A stretch of DNA of 64,000 nucleotides from Rhodobiaceae bacterium (GCA_003330885.1 CP030277.1:62001-126000), one strand, 5' to 3'; numbered from the stretch's first letter, positions 53,245 to 62,239 are shown. The notes: a model not told the origin generated them from the letters alone. A program made the numbers and translations.

Positions 53245-54051
53245 TCAGGACTGAAGACTGGCCAGAAAGGCCTGCTTTTTCTTATTGCCTTGCGTCTCCA
53301 TATACCGAAACACCCGCTGAAGGCTCTTCGGAAAAGCCATAATGAGGCTCGCCATGCGTCCTTCGCCTTTTGGCAGCCAGGTTTCAAGGTCACCTGAGGC
53401 GAGGGCGTCCATGACCCGCTTTGCTGTTTCCTCAGCTGAGAGCGGGTCAGCATTGCCTGCAAAGTTGAGCGGTGATCCATCCGGGTGAGACATTTCCTCA
53501 CGCAGCATCGGCGTGTCTATTGCACTGGGGTAGAGACCTCCAACATTGATGCCGTGAGGGGTGAGCTCAAGTGCAAGGGCGGCAGTGAAGCCGCGAAGAC
53601 CAAATTTCGACGCGGTGTAGGCCGCACTGTCTTTTAAGGGGAAGAGACCAGCCAAAGAAACAATGTTGAAAATCTGACCTTTGCCTCTGCTCAACATGCC
53701 CCGCGCCGCCGCCTGACACAGGCGCATTGGTGCCGTGAGGTTAATGTCAATATGCTTGGTGAGGAGGGCATCATCAAGTGTCGATACGGACCCGGGGACG
53801 CCGATGCCGGCATTGTTGATTAGGAGATCGATGGCGGGCTCACCGCTCTCCAGCCGTGCACACAGGCGCTGCAAATCATCGCTATCGCACAGATCAGCAC
53901 TGATCAACTCTTCCGTGGAACTGGCGTGAAACGCTGACAGCTCCGAACTTCGGTCAGTCAGCACTAGATGATCGCCTTGAGCCCGAAACTCTTCCGCAAG
54001 AGCGCCGCCGAGACCTCCCGCCGCACCGGTGATCATGACCGTCCTGCTCAT
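53245..54051 (-). CDS. short-chain dehydrogenase/reductase
   Basis: A 268-residue SDR. TVMITGAAGGLGGALAEEFRAQGDHLVLTDRS opens the Rossmann fold, NNAGIGVPGS follows, and the active site is Ser in NIVSLAG with YTASK (about 148-152). ATG 54051 overlaps the stop of the FMO gene by 4 nt, so the two are translationally coupled. With a Baeyer-Villiger/FMO-type partner it may interconvert alcohol and ketone before or after oxygenation, which is inference. Confidence 0.86.
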   Translation of the reverse strand: MSRTVMITGAAGGLGGALAEEFRAQGDHLVLTDRSSELSAFHASSTEELISADLCDSDDLQRLCARLESGEPAIDLLINNAGIGVPGSVSTLDDALLTKHIDINLTAPMRLCQAAARGMLSRGKGQIFNIVSLAGLFPLKDSAAYTASKFGLRGFTAALALELTPHGINVGGLYPSAIDTPMLREEMSHPDGSPLNFAGNADPLSAEETAKRVMDALASGDLETWLPKGEGRMASLIMAFPKSLQRVFRYMETQGNKKKQAFLASLQS

Positions 54052-55409
54052 GCAGCCTCCGCTTTCGCCGTCGCGCGAACAGCTTCGTAATGCCCGTCGG
54101 GAACATCGGGCCATCCCATATGTTTGCGCAGATCAGCCATCGCTTTCTTGTAGGCGTCCACATTGACATAAGTCGCGTGCCGGTCGGATCCGACATAATT
54201 GACGCCGCCTGAAAGGTCTGGCTGGTGAGAGGCGAGTCGTTTGTGGAAACGCTTAGCCTGCTTTGGTTGATCCCGCTCCGCCAAGATCGCGCGGGCGATC
54301 AGATCCGCCATATTGTCGAACAGTTTGTAAGCGCCGCCATTGGTTTCCATAAAGCCCAGTGAGAACAGGTTGGCATGGCCCTTCACAAACAGATTCATGT
54401 AGAGATCGGGGCGGCCCGCCTTCCAGGTGAACTCTGCCGGGTCAACATAGGGGATTTTCCACTCATACCCTGTGGCACAGAGCACCAGATCAATTTCTTC
54501 GCGGCTACCATCCTTGAAGACAACATGCTTGCCGTCGAGACGTTCGACATCTCCTTTCGCTTTGATGTCGCCATGGCCAAGATAGTGAAGCAGCTGAGTA
54601 TTGAGGATTGGATGGCTTTCGAAAATCTTGTGATCCGGCGCGGGCAACCCAAGGCGCGTCAGATCCCCGTTGATGAAGCGCAAGAGCAGCCCAAACACTT
54701 TCTGTGTCAGCCACATTGGTAGATGCGGCCCTTCATGGGCGAAAACATCGGCAGGCTTCCCCATCAGATGTTTCGGAATGAAGTGATAGCCGCGCCGCAG
54801 GCTAATGAAGGCATCATCTGCGGCGGCAGCCGCATCACACGCAATGTCACACCCTGAATTGCCTGCCCCAACGATCAGAACCCGCTTCCCTCGAAACTCA
54901 TCCATATGGTGGAAGCCATTGGCGTGGCGGACTTCACCGCCAAAAGGACCATCGGCCCAGTCGGGCAGGGTTGGATGCCAGTTCGTGCCATTGACGCAAA
55001 TGAGCCAGCGATAGGGGCGTGTCTCTCCATTGGAGAGCGTTACCTGCCAACCGTTTTTCTCAGACTTCGTGTCTGTCACCTCAGTGTTGAAAGTGATGTC
55101 GTCATAAAGCCCATAGTCACGCGCGAACGCCTGCATATAGGAGTGGATCTGCCTGTTGGACGGATAGTCCGGATAATCCTCCGGCATGGGGAAGTCCGTG
55201 TAATGTGACTGTGTCTTCGACGAAATGAAATGCGCTGAGGCATACATGGGCGAGCCCGGGTTTTCCGCATCCCAAATGCCACCCACATCGGAATGCCGCT
55301 CAAAAATATCAAACTCAATGCCGAGCAGTTTGAACGTCCGCGCGAGCGCAAGCCCGCCTGGGCCAGCGCCCACAATACATGCGCGGTTAGGAATGGAAGA
55401 GGCTGTCAT
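54048..55409 (-). CDS. flavin-containing monooxygenase/Baeyer-Villiger-like monooxygenase
   Basis: A 453-residue FAD/NADPH monooxygenase. The FAD motif is ACIVGAGPGGLALARTFKLLGIEFDIFERHSDVGGIWD (about 9-46), the FMO fingerprint lies in FGGEVRHANGFHHMDEFRGKRVLIVGAGNSGCDIACD (about 149-190), and a C-terminal LVLCATGYEWKIPYVDP motif is present. ATG 55409 has GGAG 6 nt upstream. It forms an operon with the SDR at 53.2 kb. Divergent TetR at 55513 probably controls it. Substrate is a ketone, amine or sulfide; sequence cannot tell. Confidence 0.88.
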   Translation of the reverse strand: MTASSIPNRACIVGAGPGGLALARTFKLLGIEFDIFERHSDVGGIWDAENPGSPMYASAHFISSKTQSHYTDFPMPEDYPDYPSNRQIHSYMQAFARDYGLYDDITFNTEVTDTKSEKNGWQVTLSNGETRPYRWLICVNGTNWHPTLPDWADGPFGGEVRHANGFHHMDEFRGKRVLIVGAGNSGCDIACDAAAAADDAFISLRRGYHFIPKHLMGKPADVFAHEGPHLPMWLTQKVFGLLLRFINGDLTRLGLPAPDHKIFESHPILNTQLLHYLGHGDIKAKGDVERLDGKHVVFKDGSREEIDLVLCATGYEWKIPYVDPAEFTWKAGRPDLYMNLFVKGHANLFSLGFMETNGGAYKLFDNMADLIARAILAERDQPKQAKRFHKRLASHQPDLSGGVNYVGSDRHATYVNVDAYKKAMADLRKHMGWPDVPDGHYEAVRATAKAEAA

Positions 55410-55424
55410 GGCGAGCTCCAATTG

Positions 55425-55472
55425 TGAGGGTTCCTCATATTTGTAAAAAGTGATAAACCCTCATATTATGAG
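55425..55472. promoter_or_regulatory. dyads between the monooxygenase and TetR genes
   Basis: TGAGGGTT (55425-55432) is inverse to AACCCTCA (55456-55463), and the perfect dyad CTCATA-T-TATGAG lies at 55460-55472. Both are in the 103-nt divergent region and are good candidates for the TetR operator controlling both directions. Confidence 0.5.
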
Positions 55473-55512
55473 AATCAAGCAAAAATATTCCCGATAAAGA
55501 TGAAGTTCCCGA

Positions 55513-56154
55513 ATGCCGGCTGTCTCCGTATCTTCCAAAAGAACCACTGTGCGAAAAATACCGACGCAGGCACGTGCGAAAGAACGGTTTGAACGGATCC
55601 TGGATGCCGCCCGCAGCCTCATTGAAGAAAGCGGCAGCGAACACCTGAAGATGAGCGATGTCGCATCGCGGGCGGGCGTGCCGATTGGCTCGGTCTATCA
55701 ATACTTCCCTGATAAATCTTCGATCATCGTCACTCTTGCAGAGCGGATCATGGAGCTGGTGAATGACGGCCTTGCCCTCGCAATGGGCGAAGTGACGTCA
55801 CTGGAAGAAGGGGAGGAAGCGCTGACATCGACACTGATGGCCTATTACCAGCTCTTTCTTGCAGAGCCCGTTGCACGCGACATCTGGTTTGGCATTCAGG
55901 CAGACAAGACGTTGAATGCGCTCGACATCGACGACAGCCGGGCGAATGGCATGATTGTTTATGAGACGCTCAAGAAATTTACGCCACGACGAGACTGGAA
56001 GCGCCTTGAGACGGCCTGCTTTTTAGTGATGCAACTGACAGGCATGGCTGTGCGGCTGGCGATTTCTGTCGACCGAAAAGAGGGCGACCGGATCATGGCA
56101 GTCTATAAAGACATGATCCGGCGCGAACTCATTGCGGTGACGACCGAGGGTTAG
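55513..56154 (+). CDS. TetR/AcrR family transcriptional regulator
   Basis: A 213-residue TetR regulator. The helix-turn-helix lies at about residues 22-65 (ERILDAARSLIEESGSEHLKMSDVASRAGVPIGSVYQYF). The C-terminal ligand domain resembles regulators that start with PTQARAKERFERILDAA. It is divergent from the FMO/SDR operon across dyads at 55425-55472. Its TAG stop overlaps the TAA of the convergent glyA gene at 56151-56154. Confidence 0.92.
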   Translation: MPAVSVSSKRTTVRKIPTQARAKERFERILDAARSLIEESGSEHLKMSDVASRAGVPIGSVYQYFPDKSSIIVTLAERIMELVNDGLALAMGEVTSLEEGEEALTSTLMAYYQLFLAEPVARDIWFGIQADKTLNALDIDDSRANGMIVYETLKKFTPRRDWKRLETACFLVMQLTGMAVRLAISVDRKEGDRIMAVYKDMIRRELIAVTTEG

Positions 56155-57413
56155 AGGCCTGGCACCGGAAAGCGGGCAGTAAGCGCACTGACTTCATCCG
56201 CAAGCTCCGCCAGGTGTTCGTCGTTCTCAGCTGACCTAAGTGCTGACGCGATCAACCGCCCGACAATTGCCATATCGGCTTCGCCCATACCGCGTGCGGT
56301 AGGAGCCGGCGTTCCCAATCGCAAACCCGATGGTCGCATGGGCGGGTTTGGGTCGTCTGGGATCACTTGCTTGTTTGTGGTGAGCTCAATCCGGTCAAGG
56401 ACCTCTTGAGCTTGTCGCCCGTCAATTCCGAAGCTTTCGACCGTGTCGATGACAAGCAGGTGGTTCTCCGTGCCTCCGGTCACAAGTCGCACCTGATGGT
56501 CCCGAAGCGATTGAGCCAGCGCCTGCGCGTTGGCGAGCACCGCCCGCGCATAGGTTCTGAAGTCCGGCGCTGCCGCAAGTTTTAGCGTGAGGGCGGTGGC
56601 CGCGACCTGATTCATATGCGGCCCGCCCTGCAGGCCCGGAAAGACCGACGCATCAATCGCTTTTGCATGTTTCGCTTTCGAGAGAATGAGCCCACCGCGC
56701 GGCCCCCTGAGCGACTTATGTGTGGTCGTAGTCATGACATCGAACCCATGGTCGAGCGGATTCTGCAACGCGTCTCCTGCTATGAGACCGCCGACGTGGG
56801 AGACGTCGGCCATGGTGAGAGCGCCGACTTTGTCAGCAATTACCTGAAACCGGGCATAGTTCACCTCCCGCGGATAGGAAGAGTGTCCGCAGACGATGAG
56901 CTTTGGTTTTTCCTTAAGCGCGGTTTCTTCCAGCGAGTCATAGTCAAGATCGCCTTTGTCACCGACAGTCTTGTAGCGCACGAAATTAAAGAGACGCCCC
57001 ATATGGCTTACCGGTGCCCCATGCGTGAGGTGGCCCCCATGGCTTAAGTCCATGGCCAGAATGGTGTCGCCTGGCTCCAGAAGCCCCAGATAGACCGCCT
57101 GGTTCATAGGCGATCCAGACAGCGGCTGCACATTGGCATGTTCTGCCCTGAAAAGGCTGCACGCGCGCTCCCGTGCGAGGGTTTCGATGGTGTCCGTATT
57201 GGGCTGTCCGCCATAGTAACGGCGACCGGGATAGCCTTCAGAATACTTGTTGGTGAAAGCACTGCCGAGCAGCGGCAGAACCTCTGGAAAGCAATAGTTT
57301 TCCGACGGGATGAGTTCGAGCCCTTTGCGCTGCCGATCTTCTTCTGAGGTCAGTGCCGAAAATAGGTCCGGGTCTTTGTGTGCGAGGTCATCGCGAAGCC
57401 GATTGAGATTCAT
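56151..57413 (-). CDS. glyA: serine hydroxymethyltransferase, divergent type
   Basis: A 420-residue PLP enzyme that interconverts serine and glycine with tetrahydrofolate. The PLP lysine is in TTTTHKSLRGPRGG (about 222-235), preceded by GYPGRRYYGGQPNTDTIE, AMDLSHGGHLTHGAPVS and MADVSHVGGLIAG. The start at ATG 57413 gives NRLRDDLAHKDPDLF. The sequence reads IPSENY where typical GlyA has I-A-S-E-N, so it appears a divergent or second copy. It lies near the FMO and TetR genes without an obvious metabolic link. Confidence 0.92.
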   Translation of the reverse strand: MNLNRLRDDLAHKDPDLFSALTSEEDRQRKGLELIPSENYCFPEVLPLLGSAFTNKYSEGYPGRRYYGGQPNTDTIETLARERACSLFRAEHANVQPLSGSPMNQAVYLGLLEPGDTILAMDLSHGGHLTHGAPVSHMGRLFNFVRYKTVGDKGDLDYDSLEETALKEKPKLIVCGHSSYPREVNYARFQVIADKVGALTMADVSHVGGLIAGDALQNPLDHGFDVMTTTTHKSLRGPRGGLILSKAKHAKAIDASVFPGLQGGPHMNQVAATALTLKLAAAPDFRTYARAVLANAQALAQSLRDHQVRLVTGGTENHLLVIDTVESFGIDGRQAQEVLDRIELTTNKQVIPDDPNPPMRPSGLRLGTPAPTARGMGEADMAIVGRLIASALRSAENDEHLAELADEVSALTARFPVPGL

Positions 57414-57851
57414 TCTGTTTCTCCGTTTCAAAGCCAAAATGTCAAACGCCCGGCCAGCTCTTCTTTAAAAGGCTGCCCAGGCGAACGGCTTTGAAATCGG
57501 CTTCCGCGCTCCCTTGTGGTTGTTCACTCTTCAATCAGAGTGGTTTCCCACATCCATCTCCATACAAAGGAAGAGGACTTTCGCCAGTCACGCGGAATAT
57601 ATGGACCAGTCGGGTCACTGGGAGAAAACCACGTCATACGGGTAGCCGCAACTATTTCGTGGACCACGCGGGTAACCATAATGCTGTGAAATTGTAGTTT
57701 TTCCGTCACACCGGACAGCAGACACGCGAGACGGAACAAAAGCCATCTGGCACACAAGAGAAAACCGCTTTACGAATAGTACAATATGAATTGATCGTTT
57801 CGTCTTCAGGAAGATCATCTACGTTTTCATTGGTTTTGGGGGGAACTTACC
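57414..57851. other. 438-nt intergenic region without a gene
   Basis: No convincing coding frame or tRNA is seen. It holds two related 9-10 nt direct repeats (ACGGGTAGCC at about 57639 and GCGGGTAACC at about 57668), each after a C-A-C/C-A-T segment. The rest gives the divergent promoter area for glyA and the outer-membrane protein. A TACAAT at 57780-57785 could be a -10 box, but its -35 is not obvious. A GGGGGG ribosome site precedes the next gene. Confidence 0.6.
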
Positions 57852-58466
57852 ATGAAGAAATTTGTAACTCTTGCGGCATCGACAGCTCTATCGCTGGCAG
57901 CTCTAACCGGAGCAGCAATGGCAGAAGAAGGTAAAGCGAAAGGTGGCTGGTACGTCAGTGGCGGCATTGGGTACAATATCGTCGACGATGTGGATGTGAC
58001 CGGCGGTTCGTTTCAGATTGACGATGGTTACCTGGTTCAAGGTGCAATTGGCTATGACACCGGTGACATCACCTCTTATGGCAAATTCCGCATTGAGGCA
58101 GAAATCGGATATGCGGAAAATGACAATGACTCTGTGACTGCTGGCGGTGTGACTGGAAATGTTGGCGGATCGTTGGAGCAGACCTTCTACATGGTCAATG
58201 GCTACATAGATTTTGTTCCTGGTGGCACGCTGCGTCCTTACCTCGGCGTTGGTCTGGGTATCGTAGATGGTGACCAGACAGTCACTGTCGGTGGTCTCGC
58301 CGCTTCTGGCAGCGGCACTGAGTTCGCATATCGCGGTCTTGCCGGTCTGAGCTATCATTTGGACGACAATTGGGCGCTGGATCTCGGATATCGCTTCACG
58401 GCGTATGATGCCAATGGGGACGTTGAGAACCATTCGATCGTCACGGGTATTCGCTACGGCTTCTGA
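57852..58466 (+). CDS. outer-membrane beta-barrel protein
   Basis: A 204-residue protein with a signal peptide (MKKFVTLAASTALSLAALTGAAMA) and an eight-strand OmpA/OmpW-like barrel. Alternating hydrophobic residues form strands (GGWYVSGGIGYNIVDDVDV, YGKFRIEAEIGYAENDNDS, NWALDLGYRFTAYD) and the terminal Phe (SIVTGIRYGF) is the BAM signal. It is probably a surface protein or adhesin-like porin. A strong terminator follows, so it is monocistronic with its own promoter. Confidence 0.88.
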   Translation: MKKFVTLAASTALSLAALTGAAMAEEGKAKGGWYVSGGIGYNIVDDVDVTGGSFQIDDGYLVQGAIGYDTGDITSYGKFRIEAEIGYAENDNDSVTAGGVTGNVGGSLEQTFYMVNGYIDFVPGGTLRPYLGVGLGIVDGDQTVTVGGLAASGSGTEFAYRGLAGLSYHLDDNWALDLGYRFTAYDANGDVENHSIVTGIRYGF

Positions 58467-58503
58467 TCATCGTTTGATCGCAGCCCTCGCAGGCAGTTTG
58501 GGA

Positions 58504-58532
58504 GGGGACGCACAGTGTGCGGCCCCTTTTTT
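58504..58532 (+). terminator. Rho-independent terminator of the outer-membrane protein gene
   Basis: GGGG (58504-58507) and CGCAC (58509-58513) pair with GTGCG (58517-58521) and CCCC (58523-58526) with one A-G mismatch, followed by six T. It lies 38 nt past the stop. Confidence 0.93.
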
Positions 58533-58549
58533 GTGGGTTGATGATCCGC

Positions 58550-59152
58550 CTAACTGTCGAAAGGTGCCTGATCGATCAAGGAATCCAGGTCGAGGTCACG
58601 CAGGGCTGTTGCGATATTGGATGTCGGGTGGCGCAGCGCTTCTGCGTTTAGAAGGTTCTTGAGGTGCGATTTGCACCCGCTCCTTGGATGTTCTTCCAGA
58701 ATTCTCTCTAGCGTTTTTGTGGGAATTTCGTCAATCCGCATACCGACAACATCTACCATGGCGCCCATGTGCAGCAGGGCTACCTCCGGTAGGTCATGAT
58801 CTGCGGAAGCCAGGTCTGTGTGTAGCGAGATGGCTGTATTCACAGAGGAAGCGAGACGGCTGTCAGCGCCGCGAGCGAGCAGGAACGTTTCTGCCGCATT
58901 GCCTCCGCGAACTTCGAACGGCTCCTCGCCTTCTGTTGCATGGTCAAGGCCCAGGTCATGGAACAGGGCGCCGATGTAAAGCGCTTCTTTGTCGGCACGC
59001 CGCCCAGTCTTCTCGCCCAAGAGCTCGGCAAACAGAAAACTTCTATGGCAATGGTGCACCATCACCGGCGCAGAAACCTCCGTCAGAAACGAAGTTGCGG
59101 CCTGCGCGATCGTGCTGTCGGGTGCCGACGGAAGTCGGGTGATCAAGGTCAT
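58550..59152 (-). CDS. HD-domain phosphohydrolase
   Basis: A 200-residue HD-domain protein. HHCHRSFLFAELL (about 32-44) gives the first metal His and IGALFHDLGLDH the H-D pair, with TAISLHTD farther on. ATG 59152 follows GGAGG by 5-6 nt; the longer open frame is unneeded. HD proteins hydrolyse nucleotides or act as cyanamide hydratase-like enzymes, and this one resembles the latter group in layout. Substrate not determined. It is convergent with the terminator region of the outer-membrane gene. Confidence 0.82.
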   Translation of the reverse strand: MTLITRLPSAPDSTIAQAATSFLTEVSAPVMVHHCHRSFLFAELLGEKTGRRADKEALYIGALFHDLGLDHATEGEEPFEVRGGNAAETFLLARGADSRLASSVNTAISLHTDLASADHDLPEVALLHMGAMVDVVGMRIDEIPTKTLERILEEHPRSGCKSHLKNLLNAEALRHPTSNIATALRDLDLDSLIDQAPFDS

Positions 59153-59261
59153 GTATCCTCCTGGTTTGAGACTGAGAGGAAACTTGGGGGGTGGTGTTGG
59201 AAGCGGCCAGAGCGGAATGCGACAGATTGTTGGTTCAATCCGACAAACGGCGAGGGGCGGG

Positions 59262-59882
59262 CTATACCTGCATTCTGGCGTCTGCACCGCGTAGGAAAAC
59301 CCACGCGACACCAACCACCCAAACTGCGATCAGTACATGATAGAGGTGCCAACTCACCGCCTGTCCAAGCACAGGTGATTGGCGAACAACCAGAATATTG
59401 AAGAGGAAGATGGCAAACAAACCCGCAGCAACGATCTGATTGGCCTGTGTCGGGGCCGGCGCGAGATAGGCCAGAACAACGCCCCCAACAAGCATTGCTG
59501 GCACGAAGAGGAGTGGGATTGCTGTGCCCGTATCGCTATAGACGACCACTCCGATCAGAAGAGCTATCCCAACTAGAACAACCATTGCCGTAGAAGATTG
59601 GAATGGAGCGAAGCGCACTCTGATTAATTCAGCAACAATCAATGTGAGCCCCGTCGCACCGCCGGTAAGCGACAAGGTGCGATGGAGGGATGCCCATGCA
59701 TCAATGGCGCCCGCATCAAATGCGCTGCTTCCAAAGCGCCAGACACCCACTGCGGCGGCAAGCCCAAAGAGGAAAATACCAGGGGCAGCAAGTATGTACC
59801 CGCCGCGGGCGAGCCGGACGGCTGCCCAAAGGGCAGCTGCGACAAGCACTGCTTCAGAGAGAGCGTAGTGCGGACCGGGCAT
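59262..59882 (-). CDS. small integral membrane protein
   Basis: A 206-residue protein with about six to seven hydrophobic helices (LSEAVLVAAALWAAVRLA, GIFLFGLAAAVGVWRFG, LTGGATGLTLIVAELI, MVVLVGIALLIGVVVY, FVPAMLVGGVVLAYLA). ATG 59882 lies 7 nt after AGGAG and 2 nt after the stop of the sterol-desaturase gene, so the two are almost certainly one operon. It could be an accessory for that enzyme. Unrecognised family. Confidence 0.78.
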   Translation of the reverse strand: MPGPHYALSEAVLVAAALWAAVRLARGGYILAAPGIFLFGLAAAVGVWRFGSSAFDAGAIDAWASLHRTLSLTGGATGLTLIVAELIRVRFAPFQSSTAMVVLVGIALLIGVVVYSDTGTAIPLLFVPAMLVGGVVLAYLAPAPTQANQIVAAGLFAIFLFNILVVRQSPVLGQAVSWHLYHVLIAVWVVGVAWVFLRGADARMQV

Positions 59883-59884
59883 GA

Positions 59885-60826
59885 TCAATCTCCTGCTGGT
59901 GCGAGAGATGGGGAGGAGGTCTCACTGCGAGAGGCATAATATTCTCGCTTAATGTCCTCAGAGGTCAGCCGCGATCCGTCATGGCTCCAGCCGGGAGGGG
60001 CTAACAGGTAGAGCGCGCGGTCTTTGAGTGTCAGGCCCTTTTGCAGTTGGTCCTGCACGATGCCCCAATATTCGTGGAAGGCGATCTTGATCGGATTAAA
60101 CGTATCCAGGTTTTTCACAAGGCCATAGACCGGGCGATCTTCCAGATCTTCTTCGGCGAAGGTGCCGAACAGGCGGTCCCAGATGATCAGCGTGCCGCCA
60201 TAATTCGCATCCAGATATTGCGGATTGTTGGCGTGATGGACCCGGTGATGGGACGGCGTGTTGAAAATGAATTCAAACCAGCGCGGTAGTTTCCCGATTG
60301 TCTCTGTATGCAGCAGGAACTGGTAGCTTGAATTCACCAGCGCAACGAACAGGATCACCGCTGGATTGAAACCGATGATGACGAGCGGCACATAGAGCAG
60401 CAGCATGCCGGAGAAATGCTTTGTCCAGGCCTGGCGCAGCGCCACGGAATAATTGTAGTGCTGGCTGGAATGGTGAACCACATGCATCGCCCAGGGCCAG
60501 CGCACCCGGTGGGCAAGCCGATGGTGCACATAGAAACGCAGATCATTGGCGATGAAGCAGATGACCACTGTTGTGATCGTGATCGGCAAGGAGATGATCT
60601 GGTACTGCATGGCCCAATACATGGCGCCAACAGAGATGAAGGCCGCCGCACCATTTGCAACCGAACTCATCAGCCCCATGAAGATGCAGGTGAGATTGTC
60701 TTTCGCATTCAGCTCACCGCGCGCTTTCAGGAAGCGGATTGAGAAAGCTTCGATGAGGATGAAACTGAAATAGAACGCAAGCGTGACGACGGTGAAATTC
60801 GTGGCAATCAACTGTTCAAGTGTCAT
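59885..60826 (-). CDS. sterol desaturase/fatty acid hydroxylase family protein
   Basis: A 313-residue di-iron membrane oxygenase. Three His boxes are visible: YVHHRLAHR (about 99-107), HVVHHSSQHYN (about 116-126) and HHRVHHANN (about 193-201), as in the fatty acid hydroxylase superfamily (ERG3/SUR2/CrtZ types). At least four hydrophobic segments place the His boxes on the cytoplasmic side. The next gene downstream is the small membrane protein, and a LysR regulator is divergent. Substrate (sterol, hopanoid, ether lipid or fatty acid) is open. Confidence 0.9.
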   Translation of the reverse strand: MTLEQLIATNFTVVTLAFYFSFILIEAFSIRFLKARGELNAKDNLTCIFMGLMSSVANGAAAFISVGAMYWAMQYQIISLPITITTVVICFIANDLRFYVHHRLAHRVRWPWAMHVVHHSSQHYNYSVALRQAWTKHFSGMLLLYVPLVIIGFNPAVILFVALVNSSYQFLLHTETIGKLPRWFEFIFNTPSHHRVHHANNPQYLDANYGGTLIIWDRLFGTFAEEDLEDRPVYGLVKNLDTFNPIKIAFHEYWGIVQDQLQKGLTLKDRALYLLAPPGWSHDGSRLTSEDIKREYYASRSETSSPSLAPAGD

Positions 60827-60913
60827 GGGTCTGTTCCCCCGAGATTTGGTGGCTCTATCTGGCCGACGAGGAAACCCTACCGAGCCTCATTAAAGAAATT
60901 AATTGAGTAATAC

Positions 60914-60926
60914 TGCAATATTTGCA
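60914..60926. promoter_or_regulatory. LysR-type T-N11-A box
   Basis: TGCAA-TAT-TTGCA at 60914-60926 is a perfect dyad and fits T-N11-A exactly. It lies 15 nt upstream of the LysR ATG, in the divergent region with the sterol-desaturase operon, the usual place for a LysR site. Confidence 0.55.
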
Positions 60927-60941
60927 ACCATCAGGAACAAG

Positions 60942-61850
60942 ATGGTAGACCTTAGACTTATCAAGCATTTCGAGACGGTTTTTCGCCTTGGCAGCTTCTC
61001 CAAAGCGGCTGAAGCGTTGGGCTTGACCCACTCGGCCATCACCAAAAGCATCAAAACTCTGGAAGAAACCTGGCAGGTCCGGCTCTTTAACCGCACAACG
61101 CGGCTGGTCGCGCCGACAGAAGCAGGGCGGCGTCTTTTCCCCATGGCGGTGGATCTGCTCGCCTTTGCTGACAATGTGAAACGGGAAACCCAGCAGGGGG
61201 AGCGGGAACTAAAGGTGATTTCCGGGCCCGCGATCCTGGAGAGCTTCATACATCCGGGCATTCTGAAGTTTCGGGAAACGCACCCCAAGACCAAGATCAC
61301 GGTGGAAACCATGCCACCAACCATCGCGATTGAGGAACTGGTTCAGCGCCGGGTGCATCTACTGCTCTATCACAACAACACCGTATCGGGTTTGCCTTAC
61401 GCGAACTCTCTACGGGTTCGGGAATTGGTGCGCGAGCCCTACACGGTTGTCTTTCGGCCCGGTCACCCGGTGCTCAAGACCGATCGGAGCTTGGGTGCCA
61501 TGCTCGACTATGACTGGACGATTGCGGGCTTCGATCCGGCTTTTGAAGGCAATCTCGAACCGGAAATTCGTCACGCTCTGCAGGAGGGTGGCTTCCCGCG
61601 GTACCGCCTGCTCAATCAGACCGCTTGCTTCGACATGGTTCAGAAGTCAGACATGCTGACCGCAGCACCTACGTCGGCGGTAAAGGAAATTGTGGAGGCA
61701 GGTACGCTTGGCTCAGCGCCATACCCCGCCGACATGGATTTCTCTATGAGTGCGGTAACGCTTATGGATGCAGGCACTGAGCCCACGGTCACTGCATTTC
61801 TTGATGCGCTGGGTGCGGTGTGGGGCGAAGATCAATCCGGCGGCACATAG
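60942..61850 (+). CDS. LysR-family transcriptional regulator
   Basis: A 302-residue LysR regulator. The winged HTH spans about residues 1-60 (LRLIKHFETVFRLGSFSKAAEALGLTHSAITKSIKTLEE) and a periplasmic-binding-type effector domain follows (ISGPAILESFIHPGILKFRETHPKTKITVE and later). ATG 60942 follows AGGAAC; the frame is open further up but in the operator. It is divergent from the sterol-desaturase operon, which it probably regulates. Its stop overlaps the end of the convergent GFA gene by 19 nt. Confidence 0.9.
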   Translation: MVDLRLIKHFETVFRLGSFSKAAEALGLTHSAITKSIKTLEETWQVRLFNRTTRLVAPTEAGRRLFPMAVDLLAFADNVKRETQQGERELKVISGPAILESFIHPGILKFRETHPKTKITVETMPPTIAIEELVQRRVHLLLYHNNTVSGLPYANSLRVRELVREPYTVVFRPGHPVLKTDRSLGAMLDYDWTIAGFDPAFEGNLEPEIRHALQEGGFPRYRLLNQTACFDMVQKSDMLTAAPTSAVKEIVEAGTLGSAPYPADMDFSMSAVTLMDAGTEPTVTAFLDALGAVWGEDQSGGT

Positions 61851-62239
61851 TCGCCGTCAAACTGTTGCAAGCTATCGGTAATCTCATACCAATCTGGTTT
61901 CGACGCCGTGTGGATATGCCCCATGGGCTTTATGCCCGGATCATCATCGAGAATGGATGCCGCCACCACATAGATCCCACTATCTGTTGCAAGGTCACCC
62001 AGGGATGAGCCGCAATGCTCACAAAATGCGCGCCTGTGAACGTTTGGCGCTTCCGGCTCAAGCCGCGTGATGTGGCACTCACCGCTGGTGATTTTGAGAT
62101 CCGCAACGGGGCCAATCAGCACAGCGGAGAAGACACCCGCCGCCTTGCGGCAGCGTGAGCAGTGGCAATAGCTGAGCGAATTTGGGCTCCCCGAAATTTC
62201 CAGCGTCACGGCCCCGCAGAGACAGCTTCCCTTGATCAT
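61832..62239 (-). CDS. GFA domain protein
   Basis: A 135-residue second GFA-fold protein with zinc ligands in GSCLCGAVTLEI (about 5-12), CHCSRCRKAAGVFSAV (about 25-35) and FCEHCGSSLGDL (about 67-78). GGGAGG precedes ATG 62239. It differs from the 36.5-kb GFA protein throughout, so it is not a recent copy. Convergent overlap with LysR is 19 nt. Confidence 0.86.
   Translation of the reverse strand: MIKGSCLCGAVTLEISGSPNSLSYCHCSRCRKAAGVFSAVLIGPVADLKITSGECHITRLEPEAPNVHRRAFCEHCGSSLGDLATDSGIYVVAASILDDDPGIKPMGHIHTASKPDWYEITDSLQQFDGDYVPPD

Noticed and set aside
57414-57851. tRNA or small gene in the largest non-structured gap
   Set aside because: No cloverleaf-like arrangement, T-loop GGTTC consensus or frame with a ribosome site was found.
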